64,000 nucleotides of DNA from Pseudomonas yangonensis (GCF_009932725.1 NZ_BLJU01000007.1:62001-126000); one strand, 5' to 3'. Shown: positions 48,659 to 57,663, numbered from the stretch's first letter. The notes: a model not told the origin generated them from the sequence alone. Translations and numbers: made by a program.

Positions 48659-48773
48659 GTTTAAAAAACTACCTGCGTTGGCAATCCCGCGTTAAAAACG
48701 ACCTCAAAATGCTCATTTACAGCTCATAAACTCCGCTTTTTCGGTCGTTTTTGCCTTGTCTTGCCTGCCTCGC
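48659..48773 (-). repeat. Dispersed structured intergenic repeat, copy A
   Basis: About 115 bases, read on the - strand, align along their whole length with 54130-54245 (+). The copy has a perfect 10-base outer stem AAAAACGACC / GGTCGTTTTT (48694-48703 and 48743-48752) around an inner hairpin TTTAT-GAGCT-GTAAA. It lies between ppnP and rhtA. Confidence 0.75.
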
Positions 48774-48815
48774 CTACGTTTTTTCAAAGGCCTGGCAGCC
48801 GCAAAGCGTTTCAAG

Positions 48816-48842
48816 AACCGGCCCCAGCGGCCGGTTTTTTCT
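48816..48842 (+). terminator. Intrinsic terminator just upstream of rhtA
   Basis: Stem AACCGGCC / GGCCGGTT with loop CCAGC, then TTTTTT. It ends only 26 bases before the rhtA start codon, so it either ends the ppnP transcript or works as an attenuator. Confidence 0.85.
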
Positions 48843-48867
48843 TTGATCACCATCAGGACACCCGCCC

Positions 48868-49719
48868 ATGCCACGCTCCGCCCTTCTCGCCCCCATCGCG
48901 CTGCTCGTGGTGGCCATGGTTTCGATCCAGAGCGGCGCGTCGCTGGCCAAGAACCTGTTCCCGATAGTCGGCGCCGAAGGCACGACCACCCTGCGCCTGG
49001 TGCTAGGGGCAATCATTCTGTCGCTGGTGATGCAGCCCTGGCGCGCCAGGCTGGACCTGCGCAAGTGCCAGTCATTGCTTGCCTACGGCCTGGCGCTGGG
49101 CGGCATGAATCTGCTGTTCTACATGTCATTGCAGAGCATCCCGCTGGGTATCGCCGTAGCACTGGAATTCACTGGCCCGCTGGCCCTGGCGCTGTTTTCC
49201 TCGCGCCGCCTGCTGGATTTCGTCTGGGTGATCCTGGCCGTCATCGGCCTGTGGATGCTCCTGCCAACTGGCGCCACGCAGAGCGCCATCGATCCACTCG
49301 GCGCGGCTCTGGCCCTTGGCGCAGGCGTTTGCTGGGCGCTATACATCATCTTCGGGCAGAAAGCTGGCGCCCAGCATGGCCGCCATACCGTCGCGCTGGG
49401 TACCTGGGTCGCCGCGTTGCTGGTGCTGCCCATCGGCGCCTGGCACGCAGGCGGCGATCTGCTCAGCCTCGACCTGCTGCCCATTGCCTTAGGCGTCGCA
49501 GTGCTGTCCTCAGCCCTGCCCTACAGCCTGGAGATGGTGGCTCTGACGCGCCTGCCAGCGCGCACCTTCAGCGTTCTGATGAGCCTGGAGCCGGCAATCG
49601 CGGCCATGTGCGGCCTGGCTTTTCTCGGCGAGAAGCTGCTCTGGGGCCAGTGGCTGGCCGTCGGCGCGATCATCGTCGCCTCGGCCGGCGCTGCCGCCAC
49701 CATCAGACCCAAGCGCTAG
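48868..49719 (+). CDS. rhtA: DMT-superfamily exporter RhtA (threonine/homoserine)
   Basis: A 283-residue inner-membrane exporter with ten predicted helices and two EamA repeats. It reads closely on RhtA: NLLFYMSLQSIPLGIAVALE, EFTGPLALALFSSRR and PYSLEMVALTRLPARTFSVL. RhtA exports threonine, homoserine and some amino acid analogues. The gene start lies right after an intrinsic terminator, and its 3' end overlaps the convergent ABC exporter gene by 4 bases. Confidence 0.85.
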   Translation: MPRSALLAPIALLVVAMVSIQSGASLAKNLFPIVGAEGTTTLRLVLGAIILSLVMQPWRARLDLRKCQSLLAYGLALGGMNLLFYMSLQSIPLGIAVALEFTGPLALALFSSRRLLDFVWVILAVIGLWMLLPTGATQSAIDPLGAALALGAGVCWALYIIFGQKAGAQHGRHTVALGTWVAALLVLPIGAWHAGGDLLSLDLLPIALGVAVLSSALPYSLEMVALTRLPARTFSVLMSLEPAIAAMCGLAFLGEKLLWGQWLAVGAIIVASAGAAATIRPKR

Positions 49720-51473
49720 TTGCCGAACTGCAGCTCCGCCAGGCGCGCATAAAGCGAACTGCTTTCGATCAGCTCGGCATGGCTGCCAATGGCCGCCAGG
49801 CGCCCCTGTTCGACCACGGCGATGCGGTCCGCCTGTTTCACCGTGGCCAGACGATGGGCGATCACCAGGGTGGTGCGCCCGGCCATCAGCGACGGCAGTG
49901 CCTGCTGGATCAGGTGTTCGCTCTCGGCATCCAGGGCGCTGGTGGCCTCGTCGAGCAGCAGGATCGGCGCATCGGCCAGCAATGCCCGGGCAATCGCCAG
50001 ACGCTGGCGCTGCCCGCCCGACAGCCCGAGCCCGGCTTCACCCAGGTGGGTCCGATAGCCCTGCGGCAGACGCTCGATGAACTCGTGGGCATGCGCTGCC
50101 CGCGCGGCAGCTTCTACCTCTGCCCGAGTGGCACCGAGGCGGCCATAGCGAATATTGTCCTCGACCGAACCGAAGAACAGCGCCGGATTCTGCGACACCA
50201 GAGCGAAGCAGGCGCGCAGCTCGCGCGGATCGAGCTGATCGATCGGCACACCGTCAATGAGGATGCGCCCGGCCTGCGGGTCGAAAAAGCGCAGCAGCAG
50301 ATCAAACAGCGTCGATTTGCCCGCCCCGGACGGCCCGACCAGCGCCAGCGTTTCACCGGCCGCCACCTGCAGGTCGATGCCATCGATGGCGTAGCTGTCG
50401 GGCCGCGACGGATAGGCGAAACGCACGCCCTGCAACTCGATATGCCCACGCACCGGCTGCGACAGATGCTGAGGCTGCTCCGGCGCGACGATGGCATTGC
50501 TGGAGCGCAGCAGTTCGCCAATACGCTCCGCCGCTCCGGCTGCGCGCTGCAGCTCGCCGATCACCTCGCTCAGGGTGCCGAAGGACGAGCCGACGATCAG
50601 GCTGTAGAACACGAAGGCCGCCAGCTCGCCGCCGGAAATGCGTCCGGCGATCACGTCCATGCCGCCGACCCAGAGCATGACGCCCACCGCCCCGAGCACC
50701 AGCACGATGACTACAGTGATCAGCCAGGAACGCTGAGCGATGCGTTTACGCGCGACATCGAAAGCGGCCTCGGCGGACTCGCCAAAGCGTCGCTTATCCT
50801 CGTTCTGGTGGTTGTAGGCCTGCACCGTCTTGATCTGCCCCAGCACCTCGCCGACGTAGCTGCCGACATCGGCCACGCGGTCCTGGCTCTGCCGCGACAG
50901 CGCGCGCACACGGCGGCCGAACAGCAGGATTGGTGCCACCACCAGCGGCAGGGCCAGCAGGACGATACCGCTGAGTTTCGGGTTGGTGATCACCAGCAAC
51001 ACGCTGCCGCCGATCAGCATGATCAGGTTGCGTAGCGCCATCGACAGCGACGAGCCGATCACCGACTGCAGCAGCGTCGTATCGGCGGTCAACCGCGACT
51101 GGATCTCCGAGCTGCGATTGCTCTCGTAGAAGCCGGGATGCAGCTCGATCAGGTGATCGAACACCCGCCGGCGAATATCGGCCACCACCCGCTCGCCGAT
51201 CCACGACACCAGATAGAAGCGCGTGTAGGTGCCAAAGGCCAGCGCCAGCACCAGCACGAAGAACAGCAGCAGGGACTGACGCAGTGCAGCCGGCGATTGC
51301 GTGGCCAGGCCCTGATCCACCAGCAGCTTGATGCCCTGGCCCATGGACAGCGTGATCGCCGCCGTGAACAGCAAGGCCAGCAGCGCACCCAGCACCCGGC
51401 CGCGATAAGGCGCGATAAAGCGCCAGGCCAGGCGTATCGCGCCACGCTGGCGGAAGGAAAGCAGAGAAGTCAT
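49716..51473 (-). CDS. ABC exporter, fused permease and ATPase (MsbA/ABCB type)
   Basis: A 585-residue half-transporter: a six-helix membrane domain (residues about 20-310) with coupling segment FYESNRSSEIQSRLTADT, then an ATPase with Walker A VGPSGAGKST, Q-loop, signature LSGGQRQRLAIARAL and Walker B ILLLDEATSALD. It acts as a homodimer exporting lipids, peptides or drugs. A relation to MsbA is not specific enough to name it. It is the last gene of a five-gene leftward operon, 8 bases after the DoxX gene. Confidence 0.92.
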   Translation of the reverse strand: MTSLLSFRQRGAIRLAWRFIAPYRGRVLGALLALLFTAAITLSMGQGIKLLVDQGLATQSPAALRQSLLLFFVLVLALAFGTYTRFYLVSWIGERVVADIRRRVFDHLIELHPGFYESNRSSEIQSRLTADTTLLQSVIGSSLSMALRNLIMLIGGSVLLVITNPKLSGIVLLALPLVVAPILLFGRRVRALSRQSQDRVADVGSYVGEVLGQIKTVQAYNHQNEDKRRFGESAEAAFDVARKRIAQRSWLITVVIVLVLGAVGVMLWVGGMDVIAGRISGGELAAFVFYSLIVGSSFGTLSEVIGELQRAAGAAERIGELLRSSNAIVAPEQPQHLSQPVRGHIELQGVRFAYPSRPDSYAIDGIDLQVAAGETLALVGPSGAGKSTLFDLLLRFFDPQAGRILIDGVPIDQLDPRELRACFALVSQNPALFFGSVEDNIRYGRLGATRAEVEAAARAAHAHEFIERLPQGYRTHLGEAGLGLSGGQRQRLAIARALLADAPILLLDEATSALDAESEHLIQQALPSLMAGRTTLVIAHRLATVKQADRIAVVEQGRLAAIGSHAELIESSSLYARLAELQFGN

Positions 51474-51481
51474 GACGGGCC

Positions 51482-51889
51482 TCAGGAGTCGGCGGTAGCA
51501 GGCGCTTCGGCCAGCCAGGCCACCGCGCAGAGGGCCAGCGCCGCCAGGTTGGTGGACAGCGGATTGAACGCCTGAATCAACAGATGGGGGCTCAGCAGCG
51601 CAACATCAAGCAGCAGCACCAGCAGGACGGTAGCGGCCACCAGCAACGGCCAGCGCTGGTGGCGAATGGTCAGCAGCGCGATGCCCAGCAATACCTCGGC
51701 GATGCCTCCGATACGGGCGATCAGCTCCGGCGCGAACAAGGCGTGATCGGGCAAGCCGTGCGCACTGATCATCGCCACCTCGTCAGGGCTCAGCCAGAGA
51801 ATCTTCGGTGCCAGACCATGCCAGACGAATACCGCCGCCAATGCCAGCCGAGCAATCCAGGCGATCTGCGCCAGCCGCCGTTCAGTCAT
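51482..51889 (-). CDS. DoxX-like membrane protein
   Basis: A 135-residue protein with four membrane helices of the DoxX pattern (WIARLALAAVFVWHGLAPKI near the start, GIAEVLLGIALLTI, VLLVLLLDVALLSP). DoxX proteins often partner thiol-redox or quinone-linked enzymes. Its start overlaps the DCC-protein gene by 8 bases, consistent with a functional pair. Confidence 0.85.
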   Translation of the reverse strand: MTERRLAQIAWIARLALAAVFVWHGLAPKILWLSPDEVAMISAHGLPDHALFAPELIARIGGIAEVLLGIALLTIRHQRWPLLVAATVLLVLLLDVALLSPHLLIQAFNPLSTNLAALALCAVAWLAEAPATADS

Positions 51890-52316
51890 GCAGAAAGCGC
51901 TCGGCGTGGTCGGCCGTGGGCAGCAGGCAGACGACATGCCGGCCGAACAGGCGGTAGCGATTCAGCGCGATGCGGTCATAACACCAATCCCGCAGTGGCC
52001 GGGGCACCAGGCGCAGCAATCTCAGCGCACGCCAGGGTTGCGGCAAGCGCGAGAGAATGCGCAGCAGCGCCGTGGAGCGCACATGCAGCCCCGCCTCGTC
52101 GATCAGGGCCATGGTGTCGAAACGATCGGTCGGCAGCCCGTACCAGGCCAGTAACGCCTGCCCTTGGGCGGACTGCACGGACGCCAGGCGAAACTGCCGC
52201 GTGGGATCATGACGGATGAGGAACCTCGCCCAGCCGTTGCACAGCTTGCAGACGCCGTCGAACAGCACGACGCGCTCGCCTGCCGACAGGCCGGGTGGTA
52301 GCGAAGGCTCGGTCAT
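51882..52316 (-). CDS. DCC1-like thiol-disulfide oxidoreductase (DUF393)
   Basis: A 144-residue thioredoxin-fold protein with the DCC motif VVLFDGVCKLCNGWARFL (CxxC at about residue 23) and the C-terminal signature WCYDRIALNRYRLFG, typical of DUF393. It presumably moves electrons between thiols. ATG at 52316 overlaps the DUF1287 gene by 4 bases. Coupled with a DoxX protein downstream; some genomes fuse the two. Confidence 0.9.
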   Translation of the reverse strand: MTEPSLPPGLSAGERVVLFDGVCKLCNGWARFLIRHDPTRQFRLASVQSAQGQALLAWYGLPTDRFDTMALIDEAGLHVRSTALLRILSRLPQPWRALRLLRLVPRPLRDWCYDRIALNRYRLFGRHVVCLLPTADHAERFLHD

Positions 52317-52903
52317 CTCAGGGCACTCGCCTGTTGCGCCTGCGGGCGGTAATGGCCAGTGATGCGGTAGGCGAAGAGGATATCTTCCTCCTGCGTGCCG
52401 CGGCCGATGTTGTGCAGGATCAGCGGCGCACCATTTGCCGCCTGACGATCGCTGACGATGCCGATATGAGTCAGGCCGCGCCCCAGATCCCAGGTGACGA
52501 TATCGCCAGCCTGGTAAGCCGCAGGGTCCTGACTGATCGGCAGCGACCAGCCCTGACGTTTGAACCAGGCCATCAGGTTGGGCACACGACGGTGGTCGAT
52601 ATTGCTGTCCGGCCGGCTCAGCCCCCAGTTTCTCGGGTAGAGGGCAAAATTGCCGCGCATGTCGCGATGCACCGCCTCCTGCAGGTCCAGCCCCTGCTGG
52701 CGCAGCGCGCGGATCACCACGTCGGTGCACACGCCGGTGGCCATGGGCACGTCGCCGCCCGGATAGCTCAACTGACGGTAGGCCGGGTCATAGCTCAGGG
52801 TCACGCCGACCTGCTTGCGCGCATCCAGCACCAGCCTGTCGGCCTCGATGGCCTGCGCAGCCAGGGCCAGCGCCCAGGCCAGCAGTACAACCAGCATCCG
52901 CAT
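52313..52903 (-). CDS. Exported DUF1287 protein (NlpC/P60-like fold)
   Basis: A 196-residue protein with signal MRMLVVLLAWALALAAQA. The DUF1287 pattern is seen: VCTDVVIRALRQQGLDLQE (possible catalytic Cys), RRVPNLMAWFKRQGWSL and AGDIVTWDLGRGLTHIGIVSD (possible His). The fold resembles papain-like cell-wall peptidases. Function not established. Confidence 0.9.
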   Translation of the reverse strand: MRMLVVLLAWALALAAQAIEADRLVLDARKQVGVTLSYDPAYRQLSYPGGDVPMATGVCTDVVIRALRQQGLDLQEAVHRDMRGNFALYPRNWGLSRPDSNIDHRRVPNLMAWFKRQGWSLPISQDPAAYQAGDIVTWDLGRGLTHIGIVSDRQAANGAPLILHNIGRGTQEEDILFAYRITGHYRPQAQQASALR

Positions 52904-52912
52904 TGCGATCTC

Positions 52913-54028
52913 CTATCGAGCCAAGGGATACAGCAACTCTTCTTTGTAACCTGCCCAGACCCGCACGGCATCGGGGAAGGCATCGTCCAGCGTCACCTCG
53001 CCACTATCGACCAGCAGCGGCCGGCCCTCAAGCGTTGCCAGCTTGCGCTTGGTCGCCACCACGCGCAGGCGCTCCAGGCCGACGGCGCGCAACACCCGCG
53101 GGCTGATCTGCTGATTGCCGCGGCCGATGATATGGCCCTGACCGCCGATTGCAGTGACCAACAGATAAGCCGGGTGCTCATCGACCAGGGCGAACAGCTG
53201 GGCTTCATTGACGTCTTGGGCGATCACCTGGCCATCCTCGATCACATCGACACCGAGCAAGGTAGTTTCCAGCCCCAGATTCTGCGCCAGGCCGTGCAGA
53301 GTCGAGCCGGGACCGAACACATAGCGAACACCCGGTTCCCATTCACTCTCCAGCCAGGCGGCCAGATCGGCCAGCACCAGCTCTTCGGACTCCATCCCCC
53401 CCTGCTTGACCGCCTGCACATAACCGCCCTCCTGCGGCACGCACAGCTCGCCATACCAGCGCGCGGTGACACGCCCCTCGCGCAGCGCCGCCTCGTCGAT
53501 ATCGCGCACCTCGCCGCTGGCCAGACGCACCAGGCCGCCCTCGACCAGGCGAGCGGTGAGCTCGCCCGCCGCCCGCGGGCTGATGGCATAGACGCCGGAC
53601 TGAATCTTCACCCCTGCCGGAATGCCCAGCACAGGCTGCGACGCGTTCACCACTGCACAGACATCACGTGCAGTACCGTCACCGCCGGCGAACAGAATCA
53701 GTGCCACGCCGGCATCCTGCAGTTGCCGTACCGCGCGGCGGGTATCTTCGGCGGTGGTCGCGCCCTCACCCAACTCCCCCAGCAAACGATGCTCGAAGCC
53801 CATCTGCGCCAATAGCTCGCCACCCATCGCCCCCGGGTAGCTGACGAATTCGATGCGCTCGCGCAGGGCCAGCAGCTGCTCCAGGGCAGTGCGTGTGCGC
53901 TGTGCGGCTTTTGCCTCGACGCCCAGGGCCAACGCCTGCTCGGCCATGCCGTCGCTGCCCTTGAACGCGGCCGGGCCACCCAGCCCGGCCAGTGGATTGA
54001 TGATCAGACCGATACGAAAACGCGCCAT
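52913..54028 (-). CDS. ATP-NAD kinase-like protein
   Basis: A 371-residue protein. It begins IGLIINPLAGLGGPAAFKG and contains the NAD-kinase signature LILFAGGDGTARDV, with GIPAGVKIQSGVYA after it. Relatives occur beside AcoX-type genes. It could phosphorylate NAD or a related nucleotide or lipid. It is the first gene of the five-gene operon; PA1572 is the equivalent by position (from memory). Its promoter lies in the gap holding repeat copy B. Confidence 0.88.
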   Translation of the reverse strand: MARFRIGLIINPLAGLGGPAAFKGSDGMAEQALALGVEAKAAQRTRTALEQLLALRERIEFVSYPGAMGGELLAQMGFEHRLLGELGEGATTAEDTRRAVRQLQDAGVALILFAGGDGTARDVCAVVNASQPVLGIPAGVKIQSGVYAISPRAAGELTARLVEGGLVRLASGEVRDIDEAALREGRVTARWYGELCVPQEGGYVQAVKQGGMESEELVLADLAAWLESEWEPGVRYVFGPGSTLHGLAQNLGLETTLLGVDVIEDGQVIAQDVNEAQLFALVDEHPAYLLVTAIGGQGHIIGRGNQQISPRVLRAVGLERLRVVATKRKLATLEGRPLLVDSGEVTLDDAFPDAVRVWAGYKEELLYPLAR

Positions 54029-54129
54029 TTATCCCTCGTTTCACACAGGCTGGCACGCAGCCTGCAATACGACTTTCGCAATGTGTTTTGTGACGGAGTT
54101 CCGCCGTCATGGAATCTGCTTAAAGTATC

Positions 54130-54245
54130 GCGAGCTAGAGCCAGGCAAGGCGAAAACGGGCGAAGAAGCGCAGTTTACGAGTTGTAAATGAGCATTCTGA
54201 GCCCGATTTCAACGCAGCATGGCCGACGCGCAGCAGACTTTGAGC
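54130..54245 (+). repeat. Dispersed structured intergenic repeat, copy B
   Basis: About 116 bases matching copy A at 48659-48773 in reverse orientation. Outer stem arms GAAAACGGGC (54152-54161) and GCCCGATTTC (54201-54210) pair with one mismatch, and the inner hairpin is TTTAC-GAGTT-GTAAA. Where the two copies differ in the stem the partner base changes too. Confidence 0.75.
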
Positions 54246-54318
54246 AGGTTACTTGTTGTCACCGCGCATTCATCTAACAGTCCTAGACTGGCGCGCATCA
54301 CTGATGAGGAGACAGGCC

Positions 54319-54498
54319 ATGAGTTTGCAAGACAATGTCGCCCAATGCCCCAACACCCCGGTCAAGCACTCGCAGATGCCGGTGGGCGGTTTTATCATCG
54401 ATGGCCAGGGCCGCGAAGTGCCCATTACCGAAGACATGATCCAGCAAGCCTGCAACGCCCTGGAAGAAAGCCGCCAGAGCGCGCACCAGCAGGGCTGA
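54319..54498 (+). CDS. PA1571-family small protein
   Basis: A 59-residue protein (MSLQDNVAQCPNTPVKHSQM, GGFIIDGQGREVPITEDMIQ) of a small family known mainly from Pseudomonas; function unknown. The segment GFIIDGQGREVPIT is the conserved core. AGGAGACAGG lies upstream of the ATG. It is divergent from the ATP-NAD kinase gene, as I recall for PA1571-PA1572. Confidence 0.85.
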   Translation: MSLQDNVAQCPNTPVKHSQMPVGGFIIDGQGREVPITEDMIQQACNALEESRQSAHQQG

Positions 54499-54543
54499 AC
54501 CTCGGGCGCCAGGCTCGCAAGGTGCCTGGCGCGCCCGCCGTAA

Positions 54544-54939
54544 TCAATCGCGCGGCACCAGTTTCAGCGACAGTGAATTGATGCAGTAACGCAGCCCGGT
54601 CGGGCGCGGGCCATCCGGAAATACGTGCCCCAGATGAGCATCGCACTTGGCGCATTTGACCTCGATGCGATGCAGGCCATGGCTGTAATCGTCGAGGCTG
54701 GCGATCACCTCGTCGTTGATCGGCTGGAAATAGCTTGGCCAGCCGCTGCCGGAATCGTACTTGGCGTCCGAATCGAACAGGGCTTCGCCACAGCAGGCGC
54801 AGTGGTAGATGCCGGGCGTCTTGCTGTCGTGGTAGGCACCGGTGAAGGGGCGCTCCGTTCCTCCGAGACGACAGACATGGAACTGCTCGTCGGTCAGCTC
54901 TTCACGCCAGGTGTCCAACGACTTGTCGACTTTATCCAC
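54544..54939 (-). CDS. msrB: Peptide-methionine (R)-S-oxide reductase MsrB
   Basis: A 131-residue repair enzyme that reduces Met-R-sulfoxide. It has zinc-binding CxxC pairs ([23 protein letters not shown]), the [11 protein letters not shown] segment and the catalytic Cys in [11 protein letters not shown]. It starts at GTG 54939 with AGGAGG 10 bases upstream. Divergent from alaA. Confidence 0.96.
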   Translation of the reverse strand: MDKVDKSLDTWREELTDEQFHVCRLGGTERPFTGAYHDSKTPGIYHCACCGEALFDSDAKYDSGSGWPSYFQPINDEVIASLDDYSHGLHRIEVKCAKCDAHLGHVFPDGPRPTGLRYCINSLSLKLVPRD

Positions 54940-55227
54940 GAGCGGGTTTCCTCCTCGGTAATGGGCAGCACGGGTTCGCGCGTGACGCCAGCACTCCCAT
55001 GAGGGATTCGACCCCGGAAGCCTCGGTTGAGAAGTTTCCGGGCCGCGACATGAGTGTGCGGCGCGTGGCAGGCCAGAAAAAAGCAGGGCTGGCACCTTTG
55101 CCGCGCCCAGGTCGCCACGTATGATTCGACCCCAGTCTGTCACCCACGCAGCGGGCTGCCAAGATTCCCCGCCGGGAGAATTTTGCAGCGTGCTTCAGTG
55201 GGTTTTCCTTAGCTCGGGATTCCTTAC

Positions 55228-56439
55228 ATGCAGGTCAGCAAATCGAACAAGCTCGCCAACGTCTGCTACGACATTCGCGGGCCGGTGCTCAAGCACGCCA
55301 AGCGTCTGGAAGAGGAAGGCCACCGCATCCTCAAGTTGAACATCGGCAATCCGGCGCCGTTCGGTTTCGAGGCCCCTGAAGAGATCCTTCAGGACGTCAT
55401 CCGCAACCTGCCCACCGCGCAGGGCTACAGCGACTCCAAGGGCCTGTTCAGCGCGCGCAAGGCGGTGATGCAGTACTACCAGCAGAAGCAGGTCGAAGGC
55501 GTCACCATCGAGGACATCTACCTTGGCAACGGCGTGTCCGAACTGATCGTCATGGCCATGCAGGCGCTGCTCAACAACGGTGACGAGGTGCTCATCCCGG
55601 CGCCCGACTATCCGCTGTGGACCGCTGCCGTGGCGCTGTCCGGCGGCAAGCCGGTGCACTACCTGTGCGACGAGCAGGCCGGCTGGTTCCCCGACATTGC
55701 CGACATGCGCGCCAAGATCACGCCGAACACCAAGGCGCTGGTGCTGATCAACCCGAACAACCCCACCGGGGCGGTGTATTCCAAGGAAGTGCTGCAGGAC
55801 ATCGTCGAACTGGCGCGCCAGCACAACCTGGTGATCTTCTCCGACGAGATCTACGACAAAATCCTCTACGACGAAGCCGTGCACATCAGCACCGCCTCGC
55901 TGGCGCCGGACGTGCTCTGCCTGACCTTCAACGGCCTGTCCAAGAGCTACCGCGTGGCCGGCTTCCGTTCCGGCTGGGTGGCCATTTCCGGGCCCAAGCA
56001 CAAGGCGCAGAGCTACATCGAAGGCTTGGACATCCTCGCCAACATGCGCCTGTGCGCCAACGTGCCGAGCCAGCATGCGATCCAGACCGCGCTGGGCGGC
56101 TACCAGAGCATCAACGACCTGGTACTGCCCAACGGCCGCCTGCTGGAGCAGCGCAACCGCGCCTGGGAACTGCTCAACGACATCCCCGGGGTCAGCTGCG
56201 TCAAGCCCATGGGCGCGCTGTACGCCTTCCCGAAAATCGACCCGAAGGTTTGCCCGATCCACAACGACGAGAAGTTCGTCCTCGACCTGCTGCTGTCGGA
56301 GAAATTGCTGATCGTCCAGGGCACCGCCTTCAACTGGCCGTGGCCAGACCACTTCCGCGTGGTCACCCTACCCCGCGTCGACGACCTGGAGCAGGCCATC
56401 GGTCGTATCGGTAATTTCCTCAAGACCTATAGCCAGTAA
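55228..56439 (+). CDS. alaA: Alanine aminotransferase AlaA
   Basis: A 403-residue fold-type I aminotransferase that converts pyruvate and glutamate to alanine and 2-oxoglutarate. The PLP-binding Lys lies in FNGLSKSYRVAGFRSGW, with NPNNPTGAVYS and FSDEIYDKILYD upstream. The N-terminus MQVSKSNKLANVCYDIRGPV is typical of AlaA. It begins a rightward series with SDR and a hypothetical gene spaced by 10 and 2 bases. Confidence 0.95.
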   Translation: MQVSKSNKLANVCYDIRGPVLKHAKRLEEEGHRILKLNIGNPAPFGFEAPEEILQDVIRNLPTAQGYSDSKGLFSARKAVMQYYQQKQVEGVTIEDIYLGNGVSELIVMAMQALLNNGDEVLIPAPDYPLWTAAVALSGGKPVHYLCDEQAGWFPDIADMRAKITPNTKALVLINPNNPTGAVYSKEVLQDIVELARQHNLVIFSDEIYDKILYDEAVHISTASLAPDVLCLTFNGLSKSYRVAGFRSGWVAISGPKHKAQSYIEGLDILANMRLCANVPSQHAIQTALGGYQSINDLVLPNGRLLEQRNRAWELLNDIPGVSCVKPMGALYAFPKIDPKVCPIHNDEKFVLDLLLSEKLLIVQGTAFNWPWPDHFRVVTLPRVDDLEQAIGRIGNFLKTYSQ

Positions 56440-56449
56440 GGACTGCAGC

Positions 56450-57196
56450 ATGGCCCAGGCCAGACGCTACCTGCTTACCGGCGCCAGCTCCGGTATCGGC
56501 GAAGCCTTGGCGCGCCAGCTCGCGAGCCAGGGCTACGACTTGGCGCTCGCAGCTCGTCGGGAAGACAGTCTGCAACGTCTGGCAGCCGAACTGCGCCAGA
56601 CGTACGGCCGAACTATCGCCGTACTACCGCTGGACGTCACCGACTATGCTGCCTGCCAGCAGGTCGTAGCGCTGGCTCACGAAGTTCTGGGCGGGCTGGA
56701 TGGCCTGATCGCCAACGCAGGCATAGGCCTCGCCGGCAAGGCCGGCAGTGGCCATTTCGAACGGTACCGTCAAACCCTGCAAACCAACCTGATCGGCGCG
56801 ATCGCGTGCCTTGATGCTGCCACCGAACTGTTTCGTCAACAGGGCCACGGCCATCTGGTGGCCATCGCCTCGGTCGCAGGCAAGCGAGGCCTGCCCGGCT
56901 CCGCCGGCTACTCGGCTAGCAAGGCTGGGCTGATCAGCCATATGCAGTCGCTGGAACTGGAGCTATATCGCAGCACCATCGCCACCACCACCATTCTGCC
57001 AGGCTATATCGATACGCCGATCAACCAGAACGCCGGTCCGCGCCCTTTCCTGATCGACGTCGAAAAAGGCGCCCGACTGATCGCCCGACACATCGAGAAA
57101 CGCAGCCGCAGCGCCTACGTACCCGGCTGGCCATGGGCGTTGATCGGACGCCTGTTATCCTGCCTGCCCACCTCGCTGCTGGCACGAGCCCTGTAA
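56450..57196 (+). CDS. SDR-family oxidoreductase
   Basis: A 248-residue short-chain dehydrogenase. It has NAD(P)-binding TGASSGIGEALARQ, the NAG motif (LIANAGIGLAGKAG), catalytic Ser in AIASVAGKRG and YSASKAG. A C-terminal hydrophobic stretch (PWALIGRLLSCLPTSLLA) may touch the membrane. The substrate is unknown. Cotranscribed with alaA. Confidence 0.92.
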   Translation: MAQARRYLLTGASSGIGEALARQLASQGYDLALAARREDSLQRLAAELRQTYGRTIAVLPLDVTDYAACQQVVALAHEVLGGLDGLIANAGIGLAGKAGSGHFERYRQTLQTNLIGAIACLDAATELFRQQGHGHLVAIASVAGKRGLPGSAGYSASKAGLISHMQSLELELYRSTIATTTILPGYIDTPINQNAGPRPFLIDVEKGARLIARHIEKRSRSAYVPGWPWALIGRLLSCLPTSLLARAL

Positions 57197-57198
57197 CC

Positions 57199-57651
57199 AT
57201 GGACCTGCAGATCGACGACTTCTACAAGGATGCGGCCAGCGGCCTGCTGATGCTGTACCAGGCCTTCCCGCGCAAGATGGCGCTGTACGTGGAAGACCTG
57301 ATCGGCCGCGAGGAGCCTGACGAATTCGGCCTGCCCAGCAAGCGCCACCAGGCCTGCCTGGGTGCGCTGCTGTGGCTGGCCGAGGAAGGCTATCTGCGCT
57401 TCGAATCGACCATCGCCTATGACGCGCTGGACCAGGCCGTGCTCAGCGAAAAGGGTTTTCTGCGCCTGTCACGCAGCGTGCCGCACGTGCTCCCCGATGG
57501 CGAACCATTGCCTCCCAGCGTACGTCGCGTACACGCTACTCTGGCCTTCCAGTTGCGCGAGGCGCTGGCCCGCCAGCACGGGGAACGCATCGCCCGCCTG
57601 ACCCGTCTACTGTTCGAAAGCCAGACGGCGCAGCCAAACGACATAGTTTGA
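57199..57651 (+). CDS. Conserved hypothetical protein
   Basis: A 150-residue soluble protein (LQIDDFYKDAASGLLMLYQA, GLPSKRHQACLGALLWLAEE, EKGFLRLSRSVPHVL). I do not know the family; a helical segment near residues 35-70 looks like a winged-helix-type fold. It follows the SDR gene by 2 bases and lies before htpX; PA2829 occupies a similar place in P. aeruginosa (from memory). Confidence 0.75.
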   Translation: MDLQIDDFYKDAASGLLMLYQAFPRKMALYVEDLIGREEPDEFGLPSKRHQACLGALLWLAEEGYLRFESTIAYDALDQAVLSEKGFLRLSRSVPHVLPDGEPLPPSVRRVHATLAFQLREALARQHGERIARLTRLLFESQTAQPNDIV

Positions 57652-57663
57652 AATAGTCGACGG

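Noticed and set aside
57115..57348. Antisense small frame at the SDR/hypothetical junction
   Set aside because: Opposite to the well-spaced rightward genes; no ribosome site.
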